Shown: positions 1-9,567 of the stretch, one piece after another
Position numbering within the stretch: position 1 is the stretch's first letter
Layout of the letters: each line of letters starts with the position of its first letter
DNA from: Calditrichota bacterium
GTDB taxonomy: Bacteria; Calditrichota; Calditrichia; Calditrichales; Calditrichaceae
Length of the DNA stretch: 56,764 nucleotides
Direction: 5' to 3'
Assembly (NCBI GenBank): GCA_013151275.1
Contig: JAADIP010000057.1
Location: forward strand, 1 to 56,764
The notes under the pieces: generated by a model
What the model saw: the letters and a program-made list of their open reading frames with translations, nothing else
What the model was told of the DNA's origin: nothing
The model's database searches: none
Position numbers and translations under genes: made by a program

Positions 1-801
1 ACTGCGCAAATCCGGCGAAGGGTGGCTGTAGATGCTGTTTTCCGGGTCAAGGGTGTGAATGATCTTCCATGAGGTTTTTTTACGGACCGCTTCCATCAAG
101 GCGAAATCTTCGGTAACCGAAAAGCCGATGGCTTCAAATCCGCCCACCTGTTCGTAAGTTTTTTTGCGAAAGGCAAAGTTATTTCCCAGAATGGTGATCG
201 GTTTGCCGGCGTTACTGTTGGCGGAAGCCAGTGTTTGCAGAAAAATCCAGTCCAATGCCTGCACCTTGGCAAAGAGGTTTTTTTGCGGATCAGAAACGGC
301 TATTTCATCGAAAGGGTACAGAACGGTCAGCGCGCCAACCATTCCCACTCCGGGTGAAAAATAGCTTACCATTCTGGAAATCCAGGTTTTGGGCGCTGCG
401 CAATCCGCGTCGGTAATTAACACAAGTTCGTGATCGATTAGCTTAAGTCCCTGCGCCAGAACATTCATTTTTCCTTTTAATCCGGGCAGATCGTTTTTAA
501 CCGAAATCAGATGAAAATTGGAAAATCGTCGGGTAAATTTTCGGGCGATTTCCGGCGATCGGTCGGCGGAGCGATCGTCTAAAATAAAAACATCAAAAAA
601 CGCGGGATCGTAATCCTGCCGGGACAGGGAAGTCAGACAATCGGCAATGTATTCCTGCTCATTGCGCATGGCTATCAGCACTGCGACCCGCACGCGCGCT
701 TTGACTTTTCGGGCTTTCGGTTGCGGAAAAGCGAGAAGAATTAAGGCAATCGTAAGATAAAGAATCGCAAAAATCAAGGTGATAAACAGGACGGCATCCA
801 T
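1..801 (-). CDS. Glycosyltransferase family 2, membrane-associated (3' end cut by window edge)
   Basis: I translated this reading frame directly; it runs off the left edge, so only the first 267 codons are seen. An N-terminal hydrophobic helix (about residues 3-24) is followed by a GT-A fold: a nucleotide-binding start near residues 40-48, DDRSAD at 75-80, the DxD-type metal site DAD at 131-133, and a VTED acid motif near residue 228 that would hold the catalytic base. This order is typical of processive or polyprenyl-type family 2 glycosyltransferases that use a nucleotide sugar at the inner membrane. The ATG lies 9 bp after the stop of the upstream glycosyltransferase, so the two form one minus-strand operon and are probably paralogues. 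The sugar and acceptor cannot be told from sequence. An overlapping frame at 659-1192 is a shadow. Confidence 0.85.
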   Translation of the reverse strand, partial: MDAVLFITLIFAILYLTIALILLAFPQPKARKVKARVRVAVLIAMRNEQEYIADCLTSLSRQDYDPAFFDVFILDDRSADRSPEIARKFTRRFSNFHLISVKNDLPGLKGKMNVLAQGLKLIDHELVLITDADCAAPKTWISRMVSYFSPGVGMVGALTVLYPFDEIAVSDPQKNLFAKVQALDWIFLQTLASANSNAGKPITILGNNFAFRKKTYEQVGGFEAIGFSVTEDFALMEAVRKKTSWKIIHTLDPENSIYSHPSPDLRS

Positions 802-810
802 AACAACGGG

Positions 811-1965
811 TTACTCTTTTTCTATTGCCGGCTTCTGGACGGCGGCTTCGACTTCCTGTTCCGCCCAGCGGAAATATCCCAACTGTCCTATCGCACCGAA
901 TACAACCACGTAAAAAGGATGCAACAGCGCGGCGAACGGGAAAACCCAAATTGCCCGCCTGTCTTCCAGTACAGAGGCGGCGCGGTTGATGAAAATGAAT
1001 TCGGACAGCATTTTTAAAACCCACACAATCAAAAGATTTGCAGGCACGGTTAAGGAAAAAAGATAATAACCGGTTTTGGCGACAAGCAGCAGATTGAAAA
1101 GATAGTACAGCGTTAGCCCGAAGGTCATCCGAAAAGGATAATCGAATCCCTTGCTGGCATAGCGCATCCGTTGATGCAAAAATTTCGACCATAACCGCGG
1201 CGGATTGTTGAAAACATGCGTTTTCCCGTCGATTGCGTATTTGATTTTGTAGCGTTTTGCCTCGCGGACAAGAGTTAAAAACAAATCATCGTCTCCGGAA
1301 ATGTGTTTTTTGTAACGCCCGAATCCACCGATTTCATAATAGACTTTTTTGCGATACGCCATGTTGGTTCCCACACAGGTCAGCGGAGCTCCCAATCCGG
1401 CGGAAGCGGCTGCCACGGCGGCGTGAGAAAAATATTCCAGGGCTAAAAGCTTTTTTATGAAATGGTTTGCCGGTTTAATAGCGTAGGGGGCATAACCGAT
1501 AACCATGTCGGTGTCGGGAGTAAAATAAGAGACCATTGTTTTAACCCAGTAGGGTCCGGGTCTGCCGTCCGCGTCGGTCAATAGGATAATTTCGCCTTTA
1601 GCCTGTTTGATCGCCGTGTCTATTGCTCGCTTTTTGGGCGCGAAATCCGGAACCCGATCGGTAATGGTTACGGATTTGAAGCGGTGGTCTTCCGCCAAGT
1701 ATCGGGCAATAATTTGCGGCGTGCGATCCGCGGATCTGTCGTTGACAATGATAAACTCGACAAGATTTTCAGGATAAATTTGTTGTTTTAAACGTTTTAA
1801 ACAGTCGGGTAAATTTTTTTCTTCGTTATGGGCGCAAACAATAACGCTCACCGAAAGAGGAGCGGAAGTTTTTGTCTGACTCTTCAGCGCGCCGAATCCG
1901 CGATAAAGAAAAAACAGAGCAATAATAAACAATATCAGCAGTCCGTACAACAAAACAACAGTCAT
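811..1965 (-). CDS. Glycosyltransferase family 2, membrane protein
   Basis: The 384-residue protein has an N-terminal membrane helix (residues 3-22), a GT-A domain with NDRSAD at 75-80, DAD at 131-133 and a GDDD acid motif at 224-227. A QRMRY sequence at 265-269 resembles the Q/RxxRW acceptor motif of processive enzymes. Two or three further hydrophobic segments follow between about 280 and 365. These features suit a membrane-embedded enzyme that builds a cell-surface glycan or glycolipid from a nucleotide sugar. It is the promoter-proximal member of a pair with the enzyme ending at the window edge. The intergenic space to the divergent giant secreted protein (1966-2190) probably holds both promoters. 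The substrate is unknown. Confidence 0.85.
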   Translation of the reverse strand: MTVVLLYGLLILFIIALFFLYRGFGALKSQTKTSAPLSVSVIVCAHNEEKNLPDCLKRLKQQIYPENLVEFIIVNDRSADRTPQIIARYLAEDHRFKSVTITDRVPDFAPKKRAIDTAIKQAKGEIILLTDADGRPGPYWVKTMVSYFTPDTDMVIGYAPYAIKPANHFIKKLLALEYFSHAAVAAASAGLGAPLTCVGTNMAYRKKVYYEIGGFGRYKKHISGDDDLFLTLVREAKRYKIKYAIDGKTHVFNNPPRLWSKFLHQRMRYASKGFDYPFRMTFGLTLYYLFNLLLVAKTGYYLFSLTVPANLLIVWVLKMLSEFIFINRAASVLEDRRAIWVFPFAALLHPFYVVVFGAIGQLGYFRWAEQEVEAAVQKPAIEKE

Positions 1966-2131
1966 AAAAAATTCAATCTGTTTAAATTATTTTAACTTTC
2001 CGAACAATTTATCACTGTTTTGTGTTTTTGCAAAACAAAATCGGTTTAAAACGTCAATTTTTTTATCGGACAGGGAAAAAAGGGCTTTGAAGTTAATCGA
2101 TTAATTTTTTCAAAAAAAATGACGAAAACCA

Positions 2132-2160
2132 TTGCTATAGCTTTAATCTTTCCATATAAT
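2132..2160 (+). promoter_or_regulatory. Sigma70-like promoter for the giant secreted protein
   Basis: TTGCTA (2132-2137) and TATAAT (2155-2160) are separated by exactly 17 bp. Transcription would start near 2167, about 24 nt before the ATG at 2191, which has its own ribosome site (CTGGAGG, 2177-2183). This promoter lies downstream of the more upstream in-frame ATG at 2119, which argues that the upstream ATG is not used. Confidence 0.7.
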
Positions 2161-2190
2161 GAGACAGGTGTGGAAACTGGAGGCATAAAA

Positions 2191-5100
2191 ATGCAAAAAA
2201 GCCACCATTTTGTAAACAACGTGTTCCTTTATCTTTTTTTATTGATTCCTTATTTCGTTTTTGGTGGTGGATGGGTAAAAATTCATGAAGATCCCGGCTT
2301 TAACCCGGTTAATGACGCCATTTCCTTAAGCTACGATTTAAACACGATCTATGCGGCGGGCGACGGCGGAATGCTTTATTTTAGCTACGATTGGGGAAAA
2401 ACGTGGGGCTTTACCCAGCTTGAAGGTCTCAAAAATTTATACGGGCTCGATTTTGCGAATCAACCGGAGGAGGGTATCGATTCCCCCGAAGCGCAAGTTA
2501 CCGGCGAGCCCAATATCGTAGTTTGCGGGCAGGACGGCACTCTGTTCCTCTATAATGTTTCAAACGGTCTGACGACGCCCATTGACACCTTAACAACCCT
2601 GACATTAAACAGCGTGCACTTTGATTATTCCCGCGGAAAATTTTGGGTGGTGGGCGATAGTAACTTCTTCGCCTATTCCGAAGATCAGGGCTATCACTGG
2701 TATAAAATTGATTTGAGAGATCCGGTTTCTGATATAAAGGATTTTATATCCGACTATAATTTTCTGATACTCTTTGGCGATGACGGTTCAAACCTATATA
2801 TAAAAAATTTACAGGCTCAATACGGATATCCGTTAGAAGAGATGCAGACCGATACTCTTTATGAACAAAAATTTGTCGCGGTTAAGAATTTTGAAAACGG
2901 ATGGGCATATTTGATTACGCGCTCCACTACTTCGGAAGAATCGTATTTGTATCAGCTTAATACTTATTATTACCCCGAATCAGCCTTCGAACAAATTGCC
3001 GTATTGCCCTTTACCGATCCCTCCGGAATAGGGCATTATCAGGATTATACCGCCGAGACGGATTATATGTGGGTTTCCACCAAAAGCGGAGAAATATGGG
3101 AATCGATGGATCAGGGGTATAGCTGGAAGCTTGTTTTTAAAGATCCTGAAGGACGGAGCCTTGGTCCCATCGTAACGGCAGGCGAAGAAGGTTCTGTTAA
3201 AGGCATTGCACTTGGTTCGGGCGGTTTGGTGTTGATGAACGGCTTTAAAGTATTTGAATTGGAACCCAGACCCGGTGAGTATATCAGGGAATCAAAAGAT
3301 TATTTTACGGCTCAATTTTCTTATCCCCCCGATCTGGAGAGTTTACGCCGCGGAGTATTCGTCAAAAGCAATTACTCTTCGTTGCTTCCTTTTGATGTCG
3401 AATTAGATCCTTTGGATTCGACAAAGGCAATTTTCAAAATTTTACGCGAATTTCCTTACGGAAGCATTCCCGGAGAAATCTGGAATATTACTTTTAGCGG
3501 ATCGATCTATGCAAAGGGCGATTCCGCAAACCAGACGCCCCTTTCGCCTTTTAATTATTCCCTTTATTTTACCCCGTGGAACGCAGCCAATTTTAATTTT
3601 GAACTATCGGAAAACCAGGCGGTTTTCGGGAACCCTTCCACAAATTGGGTGTCCGGATTTTTTAACTCCGATGATCTCCTCGATCTGATTACCTTTTCTC
3701 AGGACACGTTAGTTTGTTACTATCAAACAGAAGTCGCTACCGATTCGATTGCCGGACAAATAAAAAAGATTCCTTTCTCGGATATGATTATTGTTACGCC
3801 GAATATCAAAAAACAATTAAAAGTTGCCGATGTGAATCATGATTCGCGACCCGATCTAATCGTTTATGATAATAACGGAGTTTATCTTTTAGTGAACAAC
3901 TCCGCCGAAGGGGATATCAGTTTTTACCGCGCGGAAGCTTTTTACAGAGGAAGCAATATTCGTCAGGTCATTCCCTATAATGATAATAGCGACCTGGATC
4001 TGGATTTAATGGTTTTAGGCGATGATATTCTGGTTTTGTCCAACGTAAGCGAAGTATCAATAGCTCAATCGATTACTACAATCTATTACGGCGCCACGGG
4101 AATCGGCAAAATAGGTCTGGGTGATGTTAATGGCGATTTGGCGGAGGATCTGGTGTACTTGATCGACGGAAGTCTCATTGTTCGATATGGCGATCCGAGA
4201 TGGGGAATTTCGGGATCATACGTTACCGATACTTTGGCTGTAAGCGACTATTTCGATTTTACGCTGGGCAATCTTGATAACGATAATCGAGCGGATGTTA
4301 TAGCCCTGGCTGCCGATCGTCTGGATGCGCTTTCGCTGTCGTTTCAAAATAAGGGCACTCCAGCCCCCGCTCAAAATATTCTGACTTTTAATGATCCGGA
4401 GATTCCGGTGGTTGATGTTTTGGCTCAGGATCTGGGCAGGAATCCGACGACAGACTACTTCAATATCATGGACATTGCCCTCATCAAAGGGGACAGCCTG
4501 CTTATTTACAAAAATGAAACCAAAGAACCGGGAAATTTCGTCTTCAAAAGAAATCCGGAATTCAGCCTGCAACTTTATAAACATTTTAATTTATTGCAGG
4601 CAGACGATATGAACAGGGATTCGTATTTCGAATTAATCCTCACGGACACGCGGGAAGGAAGTTTTAGGATATTAGAGAGACCAAAATGGATTCCGAAGGT
4701 GACCGTTACCGGGATTAGTTCGTATCGGGTTGATCTTGAGTGGACGCCTTTACCGGATGAATACGGAACCATTGAATATTACAAGATTTTTCGAAGCCGG
4801 ACTCCCGAAGTTTCGACAGATTCCTATATCCGCTTCAGCAACGACCCGTTTTTTACGGATGATGAAGTCTCTCCGTTTGAAGATTTCTGGTATCAGGTGC
4901 AGGCGGTGTACAGCGGAGGATTGGAATCGGAATTATCGGATCCGGTTCCGGTTTCCACATATTTTGAATTAAACGGCAACGTCACCGGAGTGATTGCCGA
5001 TACAACGCTTCCTTACTGGGCTAAAAGCAATATTTTTGTTCCTGTGCCGGATTCGCTGAAACTAATTAACGGCGTTGAAATCGGTTTTAATGCAGGCGCC

Positions 5101-8058
5101 GGTTTACATGTTTACGGAAAATTTCAGGTTCAGGGCATCGATGATAACCGCATGGTGAACTTTTACGCCGTACATAAAAATGAAGGCGATAGTCTGTGGG
5201 ACGGGATTTATTTTTATCAGGGAACCGACACAATTTTCATGCAATGGTTTGATATTTATGAAGCAAAGACCGCTCTTCAAACCAAAGGACGACCGTTTAA
5301 AATACGTTTGGGCGGTTTGACGCGCTCTTACAACGGAATTGTTTGCGAAAATACAGATTATTGGGCTGAAAATGTTATTATCGATTCCACAATGACGGGT
5401 ATTCTGGCAGGCGATAACACCAACGGTTATCTGAAAAATATTAATATCCTTCGCACGGCGGAAAATAGTATCGCGGCTAAGGGGCTGGCAAACGTGTGGA
5501 TAAAAAACGCCATTATCTGGGGGAACGAAGGACCCGTTACCGCCTCGGATTCCGCTAAAATCCGGATCATGTATTCAACGGTTGATAGCATCGGCTCGAA
5601 TGTTTTTACCGAATATGTGTCCGAACTGCCTCCGGTGTTCGATCCTTCGGACGCAGATATGAGCTTTAAAATTGATGTCTCTTCGCCCACAATCGACGCC
5701 GGCGATCCGAACGACGATTTTAGTCAGGAGCCGGAACCCAACGGCGGCAGGATTAATCAGGGGGTGTTGGGCGGAACCCCCATGGCGACGCCGAGCCTTC
5801 AGCCCAGAATTAACCTTTATGCGGTTAAATCGCCCCTGCGCGCTCATCCCGATAAAGTTGACTCGACATTGATCTTTGTGAAAAACTGGGGATTTGTTGA
5901 TTTAAACGTTCAAAGCATCGGATTAAAAAATTCAACGGAACAAGGACCCTTTAAATTGGGACCCTTCACTAAAAATATTATTCCTCCGGCTGACAGCGTT
6001 TCGGTTAAAATCTATTTTACTCCCCAAAAACGGGCTCAATTTAAAGACACATTAATCGTCAAGTGCAACGATCCGCATCTGCCGGGCGGAATTACGGAGA
6101 TGCCTGTTTTCGGACTGGGGTTAAATTCAAAACCAAAGCTGATGAATTCGCCCCCAACCGTGGCTTTTGTCGATAGCCTGTACAAATTTAAACCCGTGGT
6201 TTTTGATTTTGACGGCGACTCCGTGGCGATTACCCCGACCAAAAAACCAGCCTGGCTGACTTGGACCGATTCGCTTACCTTAACCGGAATTCCGGCGCTC
6301 AGCGATACGGGCAAGCACGAAGTGGTTTTAAACTTAAATGATCTCCACGGCGGAGTTGACAGCGTTCGGTATTTTATTGATGTGTTGGATCTTGAAGTTC
6401 CCATAGTCATTACGCCTGTCATAAAAGTTTTTCCGGTCGGCGGACAAATCAGCAGACAGGCTGCCATGAAATTCGTGATCAGCGTATCCGATTCCAGCGA
6501 GCAGAGCGTTAAAGTGGCTACGAGCACCTATCGCTTTTTTTACACCCTCAAAAGAGTAGGCGAAGAAAAACCCTTTATTGCCGCGGATACAAGCGGAATT
6601 AAGGAAATTGTTTTTTATCCTTTAAAAGACGGCGATTATATCTTTGGTCTCCGTGCTTTTAAAACAATCCCCAGAGATCGGGTCGTTCAAGCCACGTCAT
6701 TTACTCCCTTTGTAATCAGAGCCTCAAAAGGCAGCATAAATCGTTTTCGCTGGTCGATGATTTCGTTTCCGAGACCGAAGGTGTTTTCGTGGTCGCAATT
6801 AAACTATTCCGATTCGGCAGCCGTTCTTTTCCGCTGGGAGCCGTCGGAGAAAAAATACAGATCGGTGAAACGGGAAGAAATTTTACCCGGCTGGGCTTTC
6901 TGGATTTTGCCTTTGATCGATCTGCAGCTGGATCTTAACAATGTGCCGCTGGATACGTCGAATGTCGAAACGGAAACCCCGCAAACAATACCCGTTAAAC
7001 CCGGCTGGAACCAAATCGGATTATCTTTACCCTATTACCAATACTGGATGGATTTTAAAGTAAAGAAATCGGATGATCAGGAAATCCTTACCGTTCAACA
7101 GGCAATCGACGATTCACTTTTAATGCCGGCGGTGTATTGGTTCGAACAAACTATCGCCTATCAGGGTTATCACGTGCAGGAAGTGGATTCCGGCGCCTTT
7201 GCCGTGCCCTGGCGCGGATACTGGTTATACAGCCGCGGCGATTTGACGTTGATTCCTCCGGGAACGCCCGCGTTTCCGTTTATCGAAGCGAATCAGATTC
7301 TGAAAAAATCCAAAACCGCCGAAAAAAGGGAAAAGCAGAATGTCTGGGCGTATAATCTTACGGTAAAAAGCGGAAGTTTCGGAGACGATTTTAATGTGAT
7401 CGGACTTACCAAAGGAAAGCCTTCCGAATTGTTGGAGCCGCCCTACTTTAACGAATACTGCGCCTTAAGCATTAATAAGCAGGATCTGCAATTGTGCAAG
7501 CTGGTCAAAACATTCCCCAGAGACGTCAATCAGGTTACCTCCTGGAATATAACGGTCAAAACTTCTTTTCCCGGGAAAAACCATGTTTTAAAATGGGAAG
7601 CGGTCGGTTCGAATGACGAGCAATTGTATGTCTATTTGATAGATCTGGCGCATGAAAAGGTGATTAATATGAACGATATTTCCGAGTATTCGTTTACACC
7701 GGACGGACCCGATTATCAGTTCAGAGTTTATGCCAGCAGGGATAATAATTTTAAACCTTCGATCATTCCTTTGCAATTCAAACTGTCACAGAATTTCCCG
7801 AATCCGTTTAATCCGAGTACGACAATCAAAATCGGTATTCCCGAAACCGGCGCTCAAAACAAAATCGTGCTGAAAATTTATGACGTGCTGGGCAAAGAAA
7901 TAAAATCGCTATTCGAAGGCAATCTGCCGCCCGGCTATCATCAATTTGAATGGGACGGCACAAATCAGACGGGCAATGCCGTGGCTTCCGGAATTTACTT
8001 TTATCAGCTTCAAGCCGGAAAAACCTCGATCATGCGCAAAATGATCTTATTGAGATAG
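2191..8058 (+). CDS. Giant multi-domain secreted protein with C-terminal type-IX-like sorting domain
   Basis: The 1955-residue protein begins with a signal peptide (about residues 1-26). Visible domains in order: a propeller-like region with Asp-box motifs of the SxDxGxxW type near residues 64, 164 and 305; an Ig-like region to about 470; FG-GAP/VCBS-type calcium-loop repeats (for example DVNHDSRPD, DVNGDLAED, NLDNDNRAD) at about 545-820; a fibronectin III domain at about 833-925; a parallel beta-helix-like region at about 940-1195; an ASH/HYDIN-like beta domain at about 1205-1310; a putative-Ig domain to about 1405; and a C-terminal sorting domain starting NFPNPFNPST at residue 1868. Such tails direct export and surface attachment through type IX-like systems in FCB bacteria. 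The start at 2191 is chosen over 2119 because of the promoter and ribosome site. It is probably a surface adhesin or matrix-binding protein; no catalytic domain is seen. Confidence 0.85.
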   Translation: MQKSHHFVNNVFLYLFLLIPYFVFGGGWVKIHEDPGFNPVNDAISLSYDLNTIYAAGDGGMLYFSYDWGKTWGFTQLEGLKNLYGLDFANQPEEGIDSPEAQVTGEPNIVVCGQDGTLFLYNVSNGLTTPIDTLTTLTLNSVHFDYSRGKFWVVGDSNFFAYSEDQGYHWYKIDLRDPVSDIKDFISDYNFLILFGDDGSNLYIKNLQAQYGYPLEEMQTDTLYEQKFVAVKNFENGWAYLITRSTTSEESYLYQLNTYYYPESAFEQIAVLPFTDPSGIGHYQDYTAETDYMWVSTKSGEIWESMDQGYSWKLVFKDPEGRSLGPIVTAGEEGSVKGIALGSGGLVLMNGFKVFELEPRPGEYIRESKDYFTAQFSYPPDLESLRRGVFVKSNYSSLLPFDVELDPLDSTKAIFKILREFPYGSIPGEIWNITFSGSIYAKGDSANQTPLSPFNYSLYFTPWNAANFNFELSENQAVFGNPSTNWVSGFFNSDDLLDLITFSQDTLVCYYQTEVATDSIAGQIKKIPFSDMIIVTPNIKKQLKVADVNHDSRPDLIVYDNNGVYLLVNNSAEGDISFYRAEAFYRGSNIRQVIPYNDNSDLDLDLMVLGDDILVLSNVSEVSIAQSITTIYYGATGIGKIGLGDVNGDLAEDLVYLIDGSLIVRYGDPRWGISGSYVTDTLAVSDYFDFTLGNLDNDNRADVIALAADRLDALSLSFQNKGTPAPAQNILTFNDPEIPVVDVLAQDLGRNPTTDYFNIMDIALIKGDSLLIYKNETKEPGNFVFKRNPEFSLQLYKHFNLLQADDMNRDSYFELILTDTREGSFRILERPKWIPKVTVTGISSYRVDLEWTPLPDEYGTIEYYKIFRSRTPEVSTDSYIRFSNDPFFTDDEVSPFEDFWYQVQAVYSGGLESELSDPVPVSTYFELNGNVTGVIADTTLPYWAKSNIFVPVPDSLKLINGVEIGFNAGAGLHVYGKFQVQGIDDNRMVNFYAVHKNEGDSLWDGIYFYQGTDTIFMQWFDIYEAKTALQTKGRPFKIRLGGLTRSYNGIVCENTDYWAENVIIDSTMTGILAGDNTNGYLKNINILRTAENSIAAKGLANVWIKNAIIWGNEGPVTASDSAKIRIMYSTVDSIGSNVFTEYVSELPPVFDPSDADMSFKIDVSSPTIDAGDPNDDFSQEPEPNGGRINQGVLGGTPMATPSLQPRINLYAVKSPLRAHPDKVDSTLIFVKNWGFVDLNVQSIGLKNSTEQGPFKLGPFTKNIIPPADSVSVKIYFTPQKRAQFKDTLIVKCNDPHLPGGITEMPVFGLGLNSKPKLMNSPPTVAFVDSLYKFKPVVFDFDGDSVAITPTKKPAWLTWTDSLTLTGIPALSDTGKHEVVLNLNDLHGGVDSVRYFIDVLDLEVPIVITPVIKVFPVGGQISRQAAMKFVISVSDSSEQSVKVATSTYRFFYTLKRVGEEKPFIAADTSGIKEIVFYPLKDGDYIFGLRAFKTIPRDRVVQATSFTPFVIRASKGSINRFRWSMISFPRPKVFSWSQLNYSDSAAVLFRWEPSEKKYRSVKREEILPGWAFWILPLIDLQLDLNNVPLDTSNVETETPQTIPVKPGWNQIGLSLPYYQYWMDFKVKKSDDQEILTVQQAIDDSLLMPAVYWFEQTIAYQGYHVQEVDSGAFAVPWRGYWLYSRGDLTLIPPGTPAFPFIEANQILKKSKTAEKREKQNVWAYNLTVKSGSFGDDFNVIGLTKGKPSELLEPPYFNEYCALSINKQDLQLCKLVKTFPRDVNQVTSWNITVKTSFPGKNHVLKWEAVGSNDEQLYVYLIDLAHEKVINMNDISEYSFTPDGPDYQFRVYASRDNNFKPSIIPLQFKLSQNFPNPFNPSTTIKIGIPETGAQNKIVLKIYDVLGKEIKSLFEGNLPPGYHQFEWDGTNQTGNAVASGIYFYQLQAGKTSIMRKMILLR

Positions 8059-8294
8059 CCGCTAAATTTATGACGGTTTTGTGTTTAAAACGACTATTCC
8101 GTTTCCGCGACCTTCGTTGAGCTCCAAATTTCGAATTGCGGTATTTTTTAAATAAAGCACTTTTTTAGTAGAATATTTAAATCATTTCCCCGTATTCCCC
8201 TCGTTTTATTCCGATATTATTGATCAGGATTAAAAAAATTTTACAAAGGTCAATTTTTTCTTAAATTAGTACAGTTAACTAACTAGGGAGTGGA

Positions 8295-9197
8295 ATGGGA
8301 AGATTGAGGGTTTTCAAGGAGAGAGATATTCCCGAACTTGTTTCTTTGTGTAATAACCACATGGAATTTGACCGATTATCCGAAACTCTTTTCAGAGAAA
8401 AAGTTCTGGAAGATCCTGCTTACAACCCCGAGCTCGTATTAGTCTATGAAAACGACAACAGAATAACGGGCTTTATTGACGGGGTTGCAAGGGAAATTCA
8501 CGGGGAAAAAATCGGTTATGTTAAGCTGATGGTGGTTGACCGAAATTTCAGGCGAAAAGGCATCGGAACAAAATTGTATAAAACGCTCGAGGAAAGATTA
8601 AGAGCTCTGGGCATGCGGAAGATGAGAATTTATGACGTTCCGTTTAATTATTTCATGCCCGGCATCGATCCGCGTTACACGCCGGCTCTCGCTTTTTTTG
8701 AAGTGCACGGATTTAAGCGCTTTGCCGATACTGCAAATATGGTCGTTGATCTTGAAAATCAGGTTTTCGATACTTCGGAAGAAGAAAAAGATTTTTATGT
8801 TAAAGGAATTGAAATCCGCCGGGCTGATTACGACGACCGCGATGAACTAATGGATTTTATTGAAGAATATTTTACTCTCTGGCGCTACGAAGTGTTAAGG
8901 GCTTATAATTCGATTCCCGTGAGCATCCACATTGCTTTGCACGAAGGAAAAATAAAGGCTTTTTCCGCGCATAATGTCAATAATCTCGGTACGGGTTGGT
9001 TCGGTCCGATGGGTACCCATCCCGATCTTCAGGGTAAGGGAATCGGCAGCGTTCTGTTGAAACGTTGTCTGCAGGATATGAAAGAGTGGGGATTAAAAAA
9101 ATCGATCATTCCCTGGGTCGGTCCCATTCGGTTTTATTCCCGTTACGCAAATGCCGTTGTTGAACGCGTCTTCTGGCGATACGAAAAAATTCTTTAA
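8295..9197 (+). CDS. Tandem GNAT-family N-acetyltransferase
   Basis: The 300 residues contain two GNAT folds in tandem. The first has the acetyl-CoA pyrophosphate loop RRKGIGT near residue 95; the second, about residues 175-300, has QGKGIGS near residue 248. Tandem GNAT proteins usually keep one catalytic domain; here both loops look intact. GNAT enzymes transfer an acetyl group from acetyl-CoA to an amine, but the acceptor cannot be predicted. The start has a good ribosome site (AGGGAG, 8285-8290). The gene stands alone between two non-coding gaps and was probably transcribed by itself. Confidence 0.8.
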   Translation: MGRLRVFKERDIPELVSLCNNHMEFDRLSETLFREKVLEDPAYNPELVLVYENDNRITGFIDGVAREIHGEKIGYVKLMVVDRNFRRKGIGTKLYKTLEERLRALGMRKMRIYDVPFNYFMPGIDPRYTPALAFFEVHGFKRFADTANMVVDLENQVFDTSEEEKDFYVKGIEIRRADYDDRDELMDFIEEYFTLWRYEVLRAYNSIPVSIHIALHEGKIKAFSAHNVNNLGTGWFGPMGTHPDLQGKGIGSVLLKRCLQDMKEWGLKKSIIPWVGPIRFYSRYANAVVERVFWRYEKIL

Positions 9198-9567
9198 TAT
9201 CCGACCTTATTGTAAAATTTTTTATCGGTTTTGATTCGGGAAAAACGCTCTCTCCGTAATGTTTGGCTTACTTTATTTTGCCGATAGTTTTTGACTTTCG
9301 GGCAATTATCCCGATTGTTTGATCTTTTTCCGGTAATGATCCCGAAAAGCACAACGATCAATTTTATCGTCTTATTCTTTTAAGTTTCTGAAAAATTCCG
9401 TAAACTGGCATTCCTTTCAGGCGGGAAAAGGAGGGAATCTTCGTGTTCTCGGTTCCCTGTTTCCGGCGTTGAATTTTGTACTTAATAATAATAAAAATTA
9501 GAAAGTTATATTTAAATTTAGTATATTAGCAGCCAATTTTTAAAGTAAGGAATCGATAGTTCATCCT
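9198..9567. other. Gene-free stretch upstream of the patatin gene
   Basis: About 370 bp of AT-rich sequence with no plausible reading frame. A weak inverted repeat (AGGGAA at 9432-9437 with TTCCCT at 9453-9458, 15-nt loop) has no T-run and is not called a terminator. The last 60 bp are very AT-rich and probably carry the promoter for the following two genes. Confidence 0.5.

Noticed and set aside
659-1192. 177-residue minus-strand frame
   Set aside because: It overlaps two glycosyltransferase genes in another frame on the same strand; both have full family motifs, so this is a shadow.
2119-2190. Upstream ATG for the giant secreted protein
   Set aside because: The sigma70-like promoter lies downstream of it, and the signal peptide and ribosome site fit the ATG at 2191.
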